The notes beneath the pieces were generated by a model. That model saw nothing but the letters and a program-made list of their open reading frames with translations. It was not told where the DNA came from and made no database searches. A program made the translations under genes and the position numbers. A stretch of DNA of 64,000 nucleotides from Carnegiea gigantea (Eukaryota; Streptophyta; Magnoliopsida; Caryophyllales; Cactaceae): the NCBI GenBank assembly GCA_029747015.1, contig JAKOGI010000003.1, positions 902,501 through 966,500 on the forward strand, in the 5' to 3' direction. This document shows positions 10,734-22,460 of this stretch, piece after piece. Positions within the stretch are counted from its first letter, which is position 1, and each line of letters opens with the position of its first letter.

Positions 10734-13205
10734 TCAGCATTGAGGGAGGTCAGCGGGCGGAGGTGGCAGCTTCTGATTGGGCTGGTTTCCATCGAGTACA
10801 ATCCATGCCATTCTTAGTCCCCAACTTATGTGCACCTCAAAGTGGCAATGCATGAACCATACACCTAGTTTTCATAAAATACATTGCGTTCATGTTAATA
10901 TCTTAAGCAACCAACATTAAACCAACATTCACGTTCCCAACTTTAAGAAACTTTACCTGGGTTATCAGCCTTGAATCGAACGGCACTCCAACCACCAGAG
11001 GGCACAGCAACCGTGTTCCTCTCAACAGGATCGACAAGATTATAATTAGGAGGGTCTTTCTTAGGGTCAAAGCTTCCAAAACCTTGTCCAACAACGTAGA
11101 CATTGTAGCCATGGAGATGAATAGGGTGGCTCTCAGCAGTAATAATGCTGGTATCTTGCATCACGAGCTCTACACTTGTGTTATATGGAATCACCACCAC
11201 TTTCGTCCCATTCATCATATTGGTATTATTTGGCGGAGTCCCAGTATAATTGAACTGATTTAGAGGAAACTGTGGGAAATCAGTGGTGTAAACCCCTGCA
11301 TTCTTGCCAAAGAAGTAGGCTTGCATGATGGCAGTGGTGGGGAGGGTCATCGAAATGTTGTTCACTGCGGCTGCAAATTTGGTTCGGTTTGTAGGCCCTT
11401 GACAAGTCTGGTTTTTCGGACAAGGGGTGGTTCCGAGTCCCACCGTGAAGAAGAAGTGTCTATCAACGGTTTGTGGGACGTTCACGGGAAACTGAGCATT
11501 ACCCAAGCTCCTTAACTTCCTACTGAAGTTTGCCACAAATGAGGTGTCGTTGATGGAGGGGAGGCGTGGGAGGTCTTTGGCCGTCACATTATTAGGACTG
11601 CGTTTCGAGGAATTATTCGATGAAATTTCGTACTCTAGAATGGCTGCCGCGGTGGTGTTGTCAAAGGTGCCACTACCGGTAGTGTAAGGGCTCACTGCCA
11701 TTAGGTAGGTGCTGTGTTTAGGGTTCGGCTTGGTCTTGAGGAGGACATTGGTGGTTTGGCCTGGTGTCATGAGAAGAATGTCTATTTCAAATGGTTTTAC
11801 GTAGATTGCATCTGCTTGAACAACGGTCATGGTATGGTTTGCTATACTAAAGAAGAGCTCGTCATTGAGTGCAGCATTGATCAAGCGTAGGAGATATGTT
11901 TTACCAGGCTTCACCTTTAGCTTGTATGTGTCTGTCATTCCTGCGTGCGTGAAAATATATTCATAGAAGCTCATGGAGTTAATTAGGGAAATTGATTCCC
12001 TTGTCTTCTTTTTTTTAAAAAAATTTGCCCAAAATGGGCCATATATATGTATGAAGGCTTATGATCGAAGGCGAAGTAATTGTTTGGATCCTTAAGGACT
12101 TTATTTGTTAAAAAAATTGACATTTTTAGAAAACACTGTGATGTTTTAACTTGAAGGTAATGTGTGTGATCAAGTACGTACCTTTGGCTCCTGCGCATGA
12201 ATTGTACAACGGCCCTGGAAAGCCATTGAAAGTATAAGCATCCGAAACGTTCGGTCCTCCACCGGTTTGAAGGGCTTGGCTTATTACGGCTTCAGTGTCA
12301 TTGTTCCACCATTCTCCTGCATATTTAATGCATGGATAAGTTGAAAGATAATTTTCATGTCAAAGCTTAGAATCTTAAGCAAAACATATGATCGTAAATA
12401 ACTATATTACCAAGAGTAATGACGACTTCCTTATGTGGTTTGGGAAATGGATAGGATTCATTTTTTCTGGGAAGGATGATGATAGGTCCGTATACAGTAG
12501 CCCTTAGCCACGAAATGTGAGCATGCCAAAAAAGCGTCCCTCTTTGGCCATTGATGGTAAAATTGTACAGAAAACTGTTGTTCATTTGAATAGGGCACTG
12601 TGTTACGTAAGTCGGACCGTCTGCCCATTGAGAGCCCAGTTGCCTAATACCGTGCCTGTATATATTTTTCAATTTCATCAATAAAAATGGCGATAGACTA
12701 TGTTGATTAATTAACCAGCTTTCGAAGCTAGTTCATGTGCATTTTTCTTGCTTAAACATACGGAGTAAATCTTTTCGTACCAGTGGATGCTAATGTTGTT
12801 TATGACATGATTGACAACCTTAATGACGAGTTGGTCGCCATCCCTAGCAACAATCCGTGGCCCCGGGAACTTGCCATTCACGGTGATTATGCTCTTGGTC
12901 TTGCACAAATGTGTCACATTGTGCAACTTAACCTGCGAATTTTATTAAATTACTACAAGATGTACGTAGGGACATGAAAGTCCTAATTAGTAATTGATGA
13001 TATTGTGTCATCAGAAAATTAAGCAATGCAAATGCTTCATGATGTATCCATTTAAGTGAAGCAAATATTACGCAGTTCATGAAAAGTAACAGGAGACACA
13101 TACGTCAAACCTATAGTGCCTGGTGATTCCATGACAGAGCCTTGCATGAATAGCAAGAACAAGGAATATGGTAGCAGCAATTGCATTAGGACCCATCTTC
13201 ATCAT
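10734..13205 (-). CDS. Laccase (multicopper oxidase), LAC17/LAC2-like
   Basis: A secreted blue copper oxidase that couples four one-electron oxidations of phenolics to reduction of O2 to water. In plants this polymerises monolignols in the cell wall. Coding exons: 13205-13104, 12932-12781, 12655-12411, 12316-12182, 11940-10957 and 10864-10734. All junctions are GT-AG with matching phase, giving 582 aa, the usual family length. Residues 1 to about 26 form a signal peptide ending near LCHG. All four copper-ligand blocks are present: HWHGIRQ (spliced across exons 2-3), [16 protein letters not shown] and [12 protein letters not shown]. The residue ten positions after the type-1 Cys is Leu, as in laccases of this class. 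ATGs at 13205, 13202 and 13196 are all in frame; the first is used. HISWLR and the overall sequence fit the LAC17/LAC2 group better than LAC4 or LAC11. A miR397 site lies in exon 5. No breaks are seen. Confidence 0.95.
11862..11882 (-). promoter_or_regulatory. miR397 target site in laccase exon 5
   Basis: The + strand over these 21 bases matches the known miR397a sequence at 19 of 21 positions, so the minus-strand mRNA is complementary to it. The difference at miRNA position 15 gives a G:U pair, and position 21 is unpaired. Positions 2-14, including the cleavage centre 10-11, are perfect. The site encodes the conserved LINAALND segment, where miR397 sites lie in other laccases. This predicts post-transcriptional silencing, for example under copper shortage. 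Confidence 0.85.
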
Positions 13206-13291
13206 TAGCTCTGTCTCTCTCTCGTGGAAACAGATGGTAATAATGGACACTGCTCAGCCACAGATGCTTAAGTGAGAGATTAGGAGAACTG

Positions 13292-13299
13292 TTTATATA
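13292..13299 (-). promoter_or_regulatory. TATA box of the laccase
   Basis: TATATAAA on -, about 90 bp upstream of the first laccase ATG. This spacing leaves a 5' UTR of about 55-60 nt. A CT/GA-rich stretch lies between it and the ATG. Confidence 0.55.
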
Positions 13300-14463
13300 G
13301 GGGCTTTGGGAAGAAAAAAGTGATTTAATTAGTTGAAGTGTAATTAGGTGATTAGAAGTGTTGAGAGGAGCATAATTACCCACAAAACAGACCCCTATGC
13401 TATGCTGTGTGGAGTGCTATTCAAGTCAATTTTATGTTCAAACACTTGCTTTCATTTGTCAATTGAGGAAATTGCTCCATCCCAGCTAATTATTATTCAT
13501 TAGCTTCATTTTGGTGTACTGTTTTCCAGAAGATACACCCCCCACAGGTTTCGAATAAAACGTCGTCTTGAAACAATAATGCAAATTTCAAACATTTCCT
13601 TGTCATTATGAATTTTCAAGATCATATTCATGGAGATTTCGTAGGTGAGCAAGCCGACCATTTTCTCAGATATGTGGTTTTCATGGTGTTGGACTCGTCA
13701 ACTTAAGAGAGAAATACTAGAAATTAAGTTAATATGAATTCATTATTAATTATATTTTTGCTAATATTCAGGCATAATATAAATTTTCTGGGACACGTAC
13801 TGAAATAATTACTATTTTATGTAAGATTAATCGTTGCTTAGTAACTAATTTAAGAGGAAACAAATTCCCCCAAAGTCGCGCATCACTACTCAAAAATTAT
13901 CACACTTCAAAAGGGATAATAACAACTCACCCGACCTTAGTTTTTGGTCGAAAACATTCGGATTGGGATTTTGTACTCCCTTTGTGCCATAAAACTTGTC
14001 AAAGTATATTGGCCAAAGAGAATGAACTTTGACAATAAGTCTAAGAGAAAAATTTAATGAATTAAAAAGTTTCACAAATATTAATCGAAAATGCTTTTTA
14101 AGTGGTTTATAAAATATTAATTTTCTAGGTTAATGATATGATTGAATTTTCAATAAATATGAAGCTCAAATTATACTCTGATCTAATAGGATCAACCATA
14201 TCTGTGAAGATATATTATACGCATAATTCCACAAGAGTAAAAAAATCTAAATATAAATGTGATTTACACTATTTATAAGTTGTAACACCATTTCACAATT
14301 CAATCATACCCTTTTTTAAAATTTAATACTTAATAATATAATTTTAGTAACACTTATTACATGTCCTGTATCAAAACATTTATCATTTTATGACATAATA
14401 TACTAGCAAAATGATAAGTACTATACATTTTGCTACAAGACACTTCTTAAGTATCTTGTTGTT
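13300..14463. other. Laccase upstream region and spacer
   Basis: AT-rich with no coding frame. The part next to 13,300 is the laccase promoter on -. At about 13,968-14,040 a TACTCCCTTTGTGCCATAA motif followed by AACTTGTCAAAGTATATTGG resembles one end of Stowaway-like MITEs. The other end was not located. Confidence 0.4.
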
Positions 14464-14901
14464 TATGTATATAAGTTTGTGAGTTATTCCGCCCATTGCC
14501 AATTAGTTTTGGGTTGGAATCTCATTTGAGCTTGTATGCATGACTCTTTATTAATTGCTCAATTGAAAAAAAAAAATTTACATGATATTAGAGCGGGTTG
14601 CTTGATCTTGATTTACCACCGTTCCCATTTGATTAAGATTGTGTGCATGTATTGGGCCTTGCTAGTCGCCCACACGTGAGGGGACGTGTTGGAGTATGAA
14701 AGTGGGTATTGACCCATATTGTTAAAAATCAAAGAATATGATAGTGGGTGTTGTTCCACATCGATGAAATTAAAGGGTTTGAGCATGTATATAAGTTTGT
14801 GAGCTACTCCACCTATTGTCAATTGATTTTGGGTTAGAATCTCATTTAAACTTATATACATGACTATTTACTCAAGGCCCAACTGATATAAAAATTTAAC
14901 A
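14464..14901 (+). mobile_element. TRIM retrotransposon, family 2 (5' LTR truncated)
   Basis: A 5'-truncated LTR (14464-14582) is followed by a primer-binding site TGATATTAGAGC at 14583-14594, close to the initiator-Met tRNA complement TGGTATCAGAGC. A 104-bp internal region ends in a GTGAGGGG polypurine tract, and a full 215-bp LTR follows at 14687-14901 (TGTTGGAGTATG to TTTAACA). There is no coding capacity. The 3' LTR is itself followed by a second primer-binding-site copy at 14902-14913, as if the element were a tandem unit. Confidence 0.75.
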
Positions 14902-14915
14902 TGATATCAGAGCAT

Positions 14916-14973
14916 ATACTATCATATTCTTTAAATTTTTATCCATGTGGGACAATATCCACTTTCATACTCC
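14916..14973 (-). repeat. Inverted copy of the TRIM family 2 LTR start
   Basis: Read on -, these bases repeat the first about 58 bp of the LTR at 14687 (TGTTGGAGTATGAAAGTGG and onward), in opposite orientation and only 14 bp after that LTR ends. Together they form a foldback structure. Confidence 0.65.
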
Positions 14974-16310
14974 AACACTTGTCTTGGCTCAAGAATTATA
15001 CTATTATATATTAAATTCAAAAAAGATAGTATAATTGAATACCGAAAGGTATTCCACTCTTTAATTGTGTAAAATTACCATTTAGTTATAAAATTTTCAT
15101 TATTATAAAATTATACATATCTTTGTAGATAGGGTTAATACGATTAGGATGTCATTTATACTCATCTGCCTCAGCGAACACTAAAGGTTCACAATTGTTA
15201 GCTAATCGTAAATGTTGAAAATATGAATTTTTTCAACCATATAATATAGTAATTTAGATTAAGATAAGTCATTTAAAAAATATCTTGTGAGAAGAGGAAG
15301 TAAATCAGTAATATGTTAGAGCTCCTACACTTTATTCTCTCCCATAGTGATCTCCCATTTTCACGTAAGTTCTTCGGCCATCCCCCATTTTGCCATGCTA
15401 TAATTTGGTCCATGCACAGTGATTTCTACAGCCTAATTGTGAACATGGCATTAGGTTAGCAAGAGATTGGCCTCTTTGGTAAACTCACCCGTCGTAATTA
15501 TTGTGTCATTTATTATTTAGATGAGTTTGGACGTAAAGTGCATGTGTCCTCCAATTTTGTAACTAGAATAACAACGCTAAATCATAATTTTTTTTATTTT
15601 TTAAAAACAGGGATTTGAAGAACTAATGGAGATCAAGTCTGATATGTGTTGGTGACCAAATTAAACAATCAATCAATCAACCCAACCTCCTTTTTGTCAT
15701 AGATAAGCCATGGTCATGAATCATGATGCCTGTGGGTGCGGGTGTGGGTGTGGGTGTGGGTGTGGGTGTGGGTAAAATTTGGTAGTTACAATTACCTGTT
15801 TATGCATGTGTGTATGTTTTCTGTAAATTGGGTAGGTGCTGAGGGTCTCTGTTAACCAAACACAGCTTCGATCTCATCGTACAATTCTCTCTCCCTACGT
15901 CAGTCTCCAAGACGAGGACATTCTATCCGCTTTTCTTTGTTTCAAGCAAGAAAAAGAAACATCCAGAGAGAGAGAGGGAGAGAATAGCATTGGTCGTTTT
16001 CAATGTGTTTTCTGCACCCTTTAAGCAAAATGTACGTAGTATTAGGGAAACAAATCAAGCATGTAGTTACTGAGGTGACTTGTTAATTATAATTAGCAGG
16101 GACTTTCAATTAAGATTTTCTTTATATACAGAAGATATCTAGGTTAATAGTTTACACAATTACTGACAGCCAATTTATTAGTATTTCTTAGTTCATTCTC
16201 TACTGCGTATGTATTCTTAGTTTTTTTTTTTTTTTTGGGGTAACACGATGCAGTTATCATATGTTTTCAAGATGGGCATTGGATTAGCTCATCGTCTAAT
16301 CTTATCCAAT
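14974..16310. other. Gene-free spacer with a G-rich hexamer repeat
   Basis: AT-rich with no supported coding frame. It contains the GGGTGT array listed separately, a GAGAGAGA run near 15,966 and a T14 tract near 16,218. Confidence 0.4.
15731..15773 (+). repeat. (GGGTGT)n microsatellite with seven G3 tracts
   Basis: GTGGGTGC is followed by repeated GGGTGT units, giving seven GGG tracts separated by three bases on +. This fits the simple pattern for a G-quadruplex-forming sequence. It differs from the plant telomere unit TTTAGGG. Confidence 0.9.
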
Positions 16311-16369
16311 TTTGTTGGAGTTAAATTATTTGTATTAGAAGTATTGGCCCATTTTGACTAGTTAAATCA

Positions 16370-17110
16370 ATCTAAAGGGAGGTGAATAGGGTGATGATAA
16401 AATTAACAAAATAATCGAAGTAGAAAATACAGAAAAATAATTGTGGACACAACGCACAATTTATAGAGGTTTGGTCATGCCTGGTCTTCTACCCACATGC
16501 GGCCCTCGCCGACGGGATTTTGAACCTCTTTCTCTTATTAGGTCGGTCGATTACACACGATTCACTAATCGTACAACCTACTAGTTGACCCTACAACTAT
16601 CAATGTCCCAACATAGCGTTGCTCCTCAACCGTACTTGAGTAGTCGGTCTTTCGACTAATCAACCCAACTTACTACAAAGAAAGATAACAAAATATAACA
16701 AGGAGTAACTAAACACAATAGATTTGCCAATATAAGCTCAATGTATGCCAATGAGTGCTTGAGTAATAGGTATGTCAATGAGTGCTTGCTCTTCTTGTTG
16801 TCTTCAGCCCTCAACCAGCTTCTGCATTTACAGCAAAATCTTGGAGGAACCCTTGGAAGCTAGCCGTTAGACTCATTCTTCAATTCAGCTTCAATTCAAG
16901 GCTTTGAACAGCAGTTTAGGATCCTTGAAGATTACACAATCTCAGCAGGCAACGGTCAAGAGTTATTTTTTGGCTGATTCTGTGATTATATGCAACGGTT
17001 ACTTTATTTTTGGCTAATTGAGGATTTTCTTGACATGATTTGCAATCCTTTCCATGATCAAAGCAGATATTAAGCATTGAAATCTTGTTGAGGAAACTCA
17101 AATATTTGCT
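16370..17110 (-). mobile_element. Decayed LTR-like sequence (low certainty)
   Basis: It begins on + with AAAGGGAGGTGAATAGGGTG, again like the reverse complement of a SIRE/Copia LTR 3' end. Sequence without coding frames follows. The right end and target duplication were not identified. Confidence 0.3.
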
Positions 17111-18949
17111 AAGCGAATATCCCTAATAAAATGGGATATCTTATCTCATAATATCATAATCAAATTTGAATCATAAAATATAATATCATAAAAATCACAT
17201 ATTCAAATTTGAATATTAAATTATCTCAAAGATATTGTGACACATAATATAAAATCAATCATATCAATATCTGCTTATAATTATAACACATTTAAACAAT
17301 AGAAACACTAACGTAGGTCCAAATATAATATAATAAATATACCAATGGACCAACTCTTTTTTGTGTTTCATCAAAATATATTCATAAAATATATTGTAAG
17401 CTTAAGGAAGCTAATAGGGAGGAGGATATCCCCTATTATTTTGAATGCAGGTAATTATAGAGGATCAGACTTACAATAATAATAGTAGCATTTATAAGTT
17501 GAATGATTGACATGCATGTGTCTTACTGCAAAATACTTTTAAATGTCTTACCTCATTCCAAATCAACATGTTTTATGATTTAAAATTTTTAATTTTTTAT
17601 AATTATGCTTAATTATGGATTACTAAACTTAAATATTCATCAACTATGCCAACATAGTATTAAATAACATCTTAATCGAATCAATCCTATTGACGATGAC
17701 ATATAATACACTATTTTAGAAATGAGATAAATTATGAATAAAAAGATGATTTTACATAACTTATAAATTATAATATGCTTTTACAATTTGATTATAATAT
17801 TTTTCAATTTAAGAACATAAAATATTATTTTTAAGTTCAAATGAAATATTTAAAAAATATTTAATTTTGTAACAAGACATTTATCATTTTACTTGTCAGT
17901 TGGTGTGGCTGCACCAACTCATGTGCAACTTGTTTGGCACTCAGCCAGGACACTTGTTTTCTACTAAACTCAAAAAGGACTCAATTAATTAATAAGCACA
18001 ACTCAATATACAACAAATATCTATTTATGAATGAATGCATTGATCACGAGCCACGTAAAAATAATTAATTACACAAGACGTTCTTTAATTTAATTTTAAT
18101 GACAGTGACTATATGGTTGCGACCTACCGAGGACATTCCCCTGACGAACCAAATGTTTCAGTCAAAGACATGTAAAACCGCGTCATAAAATAGAGAAAAC
18201 AGAGGAAAAGCAAAAACGTCTTTTGGGCAATTCACAAGAGTAAAAACAATTTCAAATTCTGTAAGTACCATATGTAAAATAGGTATATACTCACAAAATA
18301 TACTATATGTATATTACTTCTTGTTGTAAATATATTAGAGATAAAGGATGCTGCAATATAATTAAAATAACGTTGAGAAAGATAGTATCGTCTAGGGCAT
18401 GTCGGACACGGCCATATTAAGGGTAATTCCACCCCTTTTCAGTATTAACTTTCGGCACGTGGAAAAGGCTCCAATGGCATCCTCCCAAGACACAACAAAA
18501 GCTTCCCAAATCCTGACCATATGCACTCAAGGGTGAGGTGACAGAAATAACATATTAGCTTTATGTGACCCAAAGTAACAAAAGATTTTTCGAAGAAATT
18601 AAGTTTGTCAATTCAGAAAAAGCTGATTGTTTAGCTTGTTACCCGGCTGGAAAAACATAGGCTTAATTTTAGAGCTACAATGATACCCATTGTCAAGGTG
18701 GTGCCTGGATAAGGTCACATAGGGACGGCTAAACTCGACACTCATACAAGTGAGTCCATCAAGTACGTACCACAACTAACACACCACCACAAAAGGGCTA
18801 TGGACCAAGTTCATCAAGAGTTAAACTCAACCTCCCATTGCAGCATGACACTATTTACCCCATGGGAAGGGACTTTTCAATATTAATAACATAGCAGGGC
18901 AATTATAGGCTAATTAATGACTTGTTTTTATACGGCAATACCCCCCTCA
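17111..18949. other. AT-rich gene-free spacer
   Basis: No reading frame with a domain, no RNA gene and no clear repeat was recognised. Composition is AT-rich with scattered short A and T runs. Confidence 0.4.
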
Positions 18950-19271
18950 CGTGGGGGCTACTAACAAGATCCAACACATGTACATAATTTTAATCAAACG
19001 GGGACGGGGACGATGACAACTCAAGATCGACCAACCTTGCTCTGATACCATGTTAAATTTTTTTTATATATTAATTGGGCTTTCAACAAACGAGTCATGT
19101 ACACAAACTCAAATAAGGTTCCAACTCAAAACAAATTGGCAATGGGTGGAGTAACTCATAAGCTTATATACATGCTCAAACCCTTTAATTTTCTCACTGT
19201 GGGACAACACTCACTTTTATATTCTTTGTGTTTTATCAATGTGGGACAATACCCACTTTCATACTCCAACA
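18950..19271 (-). mobile_element. TRIM family 2 LTR with part of its internal region
   Basis: On -, a 221-bp LTR (19271 down to 19051) starts TGTTGGAGTATGAAAGTGGG and ends ATTTAACA. It is followed by an exact TGGTATCAGAGC primer-binding site (19050-19039). The internal region resembles that of the copy at 14,583-14,686 and reaches a CACGTGAGGGGG polypurine tract near 18,950. The 3' LTR is missing. The LTR starts one base from the TRIM family 1 element at 19,273. Confidence 0.75.
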
Positions 19272-19272
19272 T

Positions 19273-19561
19273 TGTTAGAGTACAAACCTATTTCTGGGCC
19301 TTCAACTATTAGCTTAACCTTTTAGTTGAGATGATTTTTGAACATAGTATCAGAGCTTTTCTGACCAAGAGGTCTCGAGTTCGAATCTCAATGTAATAGC
19401 CCCCATATTGATTAATTGCGCAAAGTAGGGGGAGCATTAATTTGCAACGGCCACGCTTCAAACCCAATGGACATTCGCGTGAGGGGGCGTGTTAGAGTAT
19501 AAACTTATTCCTAAACCTTCAACTATTAGCTTAAACTTTTAGTTGAAATGGTTCTTGAACA
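19273..19561 (+). mobile_element. TRIM retrotransposon, family 1, complete with 72-bp LTRs
   Basis: Two 72-bp direct repeats (19273-19344 and 19490-19561) both start TGTTAGAGTA and end TTGAACA. They differ at 10 of 72 positions by eye. Directly inside the left one is TAGTATCAGAGC, 11/12 to the initiator-Met tRNA primer-binding site. Directly before the right one is GCGTGAGGGGGCG, a polypurine tract. The total is 289 bp with no coding capacity, which is the TRIM layout at a very small size. Flanking 5-mers do not match, so the insertion is old or rearranged. Confidence 0.8.
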
Positions 19562-20893
19562 TATAGGCTAAGTTACCATCATTCTTGACCTTGCTTAAGC
19601 AATAGTCCCATCCCTTCCGTGTATATGGGTTGGCTTTTACCTAGTACCTCAGTCAGAGGGTTAGTTATATTCATCTCTGACTTTAAATAATTAAGAGATA
19701 TCTCATACTCAAGCGGCTGCCTTATAATTTTATGCCTCAAGCGTGTATAGAATTGTGTCATTATAAGCCTCATTCTTTACTCTTTGTTGAGGCAAATTAA
19801 ATTATCAGAAATTTACTCACATATCCAGTGAGCGTCATCCATAGAGGGATATCTCTAAAATTTCTCTTATCTCAGTAAGCAACAAAACCGGGGGGGGGGG
19901 GGGGGGGGACACAAATCTTCTTGTATCACGATTGTACCAAAATTCTACATAGACTATTATAAATTAAACCACCATGAAGTAGCCAGAAAACAGACATCAA
20001 TATTATCAAGGATAACAAGTATCACAAATAAGTCGAACCAAGATAAGCCGATATATATAACATCATGCTCTCCTGTATAAAGCATTCAATATATATCATC
20101 AAGCACATTCGCCACAGAAAAGAATATCTCAACCATATCATATTTTCATCCTAAAGATAAAGTAAACAATATATCACTCTATTCACAAACAATAACATGA
20201 CACCATCAACCTTAATAATTAAAACACATATTTCATTCAGCCCATAGATTGGATTAAGTCTCTAATTAGCATGCGAGGCAACCAAAATTTTTACTGCCCT
20301 TATGTCTACCAGATTATTCCAATCCTTTTCCTGTTGATCCAAAAATATCAACCAAAAAAATAAAATAAAATCCCATTATTTGAAACTAAAGCAAAACTGT
20401 GGCGGCCAACTCATTAGAAGCAGATTTGACATGGTAACTAACTAGCTATGAATGGAGTTTAATAAAGAACTAAAGACTAATTATTTTACCAAAACTACAT
20501 CATTTTATTCAACTAAACATTAAAGAAAATCCTTTTGAAACACTATTAGTGAAAATGTTTTTACAACATTTTTTACTCTTGCACCTTTGCATTATGACTA
20601 AATATGGTAGTGTTATAGACCAAACAGGAGATCTCATCCCAAAAGACTAGCTTATTAGGTGAGAGAGCCTATTTGGTCTATAAACCCCTCATCAGTTGTC
20701 CATACAACCGATGTAGGACAAGTCCCATACCTTGCAATTGATCCAATCCATAACATGTAGATGAATCACTACTGTATATAATAGTAGCATTGTTCACATG
20801 TGCTCCATCTAACTTGATAGAAACCACCTGCTTTCGTACACAATCTGGTACTCCTGTTTTCAATCTAACTTGATGAATCACTACTATTTTTTT
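19562..20893. other. Gene-free spacer with a poly-G tract and LTR-like debris
   Basis: A run of 19 G lies at 19,890-19,908. At about 20,615-20,745 the minus strand reads like part of an LTR (CATCGGTTGTATGG and GGTTTATAGACCAAATAGGC motifs, common in plant LTR repeats), without a recognised partner. No coding frame is supported. Confidence 0.4.
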
Positions 20894-21040
20894 TGTGACC
20901 AAAAGGTCAAGGGTTCGAGCCTTGGAATCAACCACTGACAAAGAGTCAGATTAGGTTGCCCACAATTCACCCCTTAGGGTTGGGCCCTTCCCCGGACCCT
21001 GCGTGAATGCGGGATGCTTGTGCACCGGGCTGTCCTTTTT
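20894..21040 (+). mobile_element. Au-type SINE, 5'-truncated
   Basis: It runs from TGTGACCAAAAGGTC through box B (GGGTTCGAGCCTTGG), CCCTTCCCCGGACCCTGCG and GCGGGATGCTTGTGCACC to a terminal GGGCTGTCCTTTTT. The 5' end with box A is missing. It is in inverted orientation to the copy at 21,541-21,718. Confidence 0.85.
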
Positions 21041-21540
21041 AGATATATTTATTTTAAGCACACTTGTTATCAAAAAAGATATATATTGGACACAATACAT
21101 GTTCTCAACTGAGCTGATCCCAAGTGGTAATTATTTTGAGAGTATAAAACCTATTATTAAATTTGTAACCATCAATTTAAGTTTTTTCATCATATCAAAA
21201 ACAAGAAAATTTTAAACTTTTGATTGAGATCCCATACACTATTATTCATAATGAGTGTAATTAATTCTCTGGTTCTAATATAATTTTCCCATTACAATCA
21301 AGATCTTGACAAATTTAAAGTTCTCTTTCAAGAAATAGCGAATATGTGATGCAGAAGGGTCAGCACAGTATCTTGAGCAATCGCTAAACTAGAAAAATCT
21401 GTAAATTGCTATACTAGGCTCAGAGATTAGCATGCATAGTAAAAAACATATTTATAGATATCTTCTTCAAACTATATAAGAAAACAACGGTTTCAGTTCG
21501 AAGCCGAACATTCAATGCGCGTAAGTTAGTTTTTTAAGAA
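21041..21540. other. Spacer between two inverted Au SINEs
   Basis: AT-rich, non-coding, about 500 bp. It would form the loop of a foldback made by the two flanking SINEs. Confidence 0.4.
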
Positions 21541-21718
21541 GAAAAGGGCACCCTGGTGCACAAGCATCCCGCGTTCATGTAGGGTCTGGAGAAGGGCCTC
21601 ACCCCAAGTGGTAAATTGCACGTAGCCTAACCTGACTTTGTTAGTGATTGATTTCAGGGCTCGAACCCGTGACCTTTTGGTCACATGAATGCAACCTTAC
21701 TATTGTTCCAAGGCTCTC
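21541..21718 (-). mobile_element. Au-type SINE, near full length
   Basis: On - it starts GAGAGCCTTGGAACAA. Box A/B sequence follows (CATGTGACCAAAAGGTCACG and GGGTTCGAGCCC), then GGTTAGGCTACG, GCGGGATGCTTGTGCACC and a GGGTGCCCTTTT end. The length of about 178 bp matches the usual Au SINE. No convincing target duplication was seen. Confidence 0.85.
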
Positions 21719-22460
21719 CTTCTCTTTTGACGAGGAGGCTATTAAAACTTGAAAGCTTGTATTTGTATCTATTGATTAAACACTGTAAGTGCCGTTTGAC
21801 AAATTATTAATGGTTGATAAATTATGCCTCGGTTGTGGAAAAAAAAACTCTAAGTTGCTAAACACTTATGAGATGTAATCTATATCTATATATGTACGCT
21901 TACCGCATTTCAAGCAACTAAAACATAGGAAATCGTTATCTACAAATTTTGCATTCATCACTGCAAATCGTAGAGTCGAGATCACAAACTTTATTTTTTT
22001 GAAAAAGAGGATCATAAAAATACGGGTGAATTTTTAGAAAAGTAAAGAAAAGAACTACCATGTACAATAATCCGAATGACTGGTCCTACAAACCAAGGAC
22101 TAACGTACTAATTTGCAACCACCTGAGACGTTATTGGGAACTTCCGCCGCTTGTGTGGATTAGTACAAGGCAGTGAATGTTAACAGTGAGCTTAATTAGG
22201 TGCGTTTAATCTACACCCTCCCTTTCGGGCACGAACCAAAGAAAAGACGTCGACGGGATATTTAGAGGGCACAAATCAAATTCAAAAACGAAACAAAGGC
22301 AATTATTTCACTTCCCTCCTTTAATTTTTCCTTCTGGTTCTAGGTTGATGCTTATGTAATGATTTCCTCCTTAAACCACACAGACTGCTCATTAGTTCTG
22401 TGCATCAAAGTACAATACATTTGCAATAGGTCGATCAACCGCCATTTCCTTATAGATCAT
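21719..22460. other. Gene-free spacer left of the Copia-type element
   Basis: No supported coding frame or RNA gene. It ends with ATCAT, the left target duplication of the element at 22,461. Confidence 0.4.

Noticed and set aside
19273..19561. Cassandra-type TRIM
   Set aside because: Cassandra LTRs carry a 5S rRNA-like sequence; neither TRIM family here shows one.
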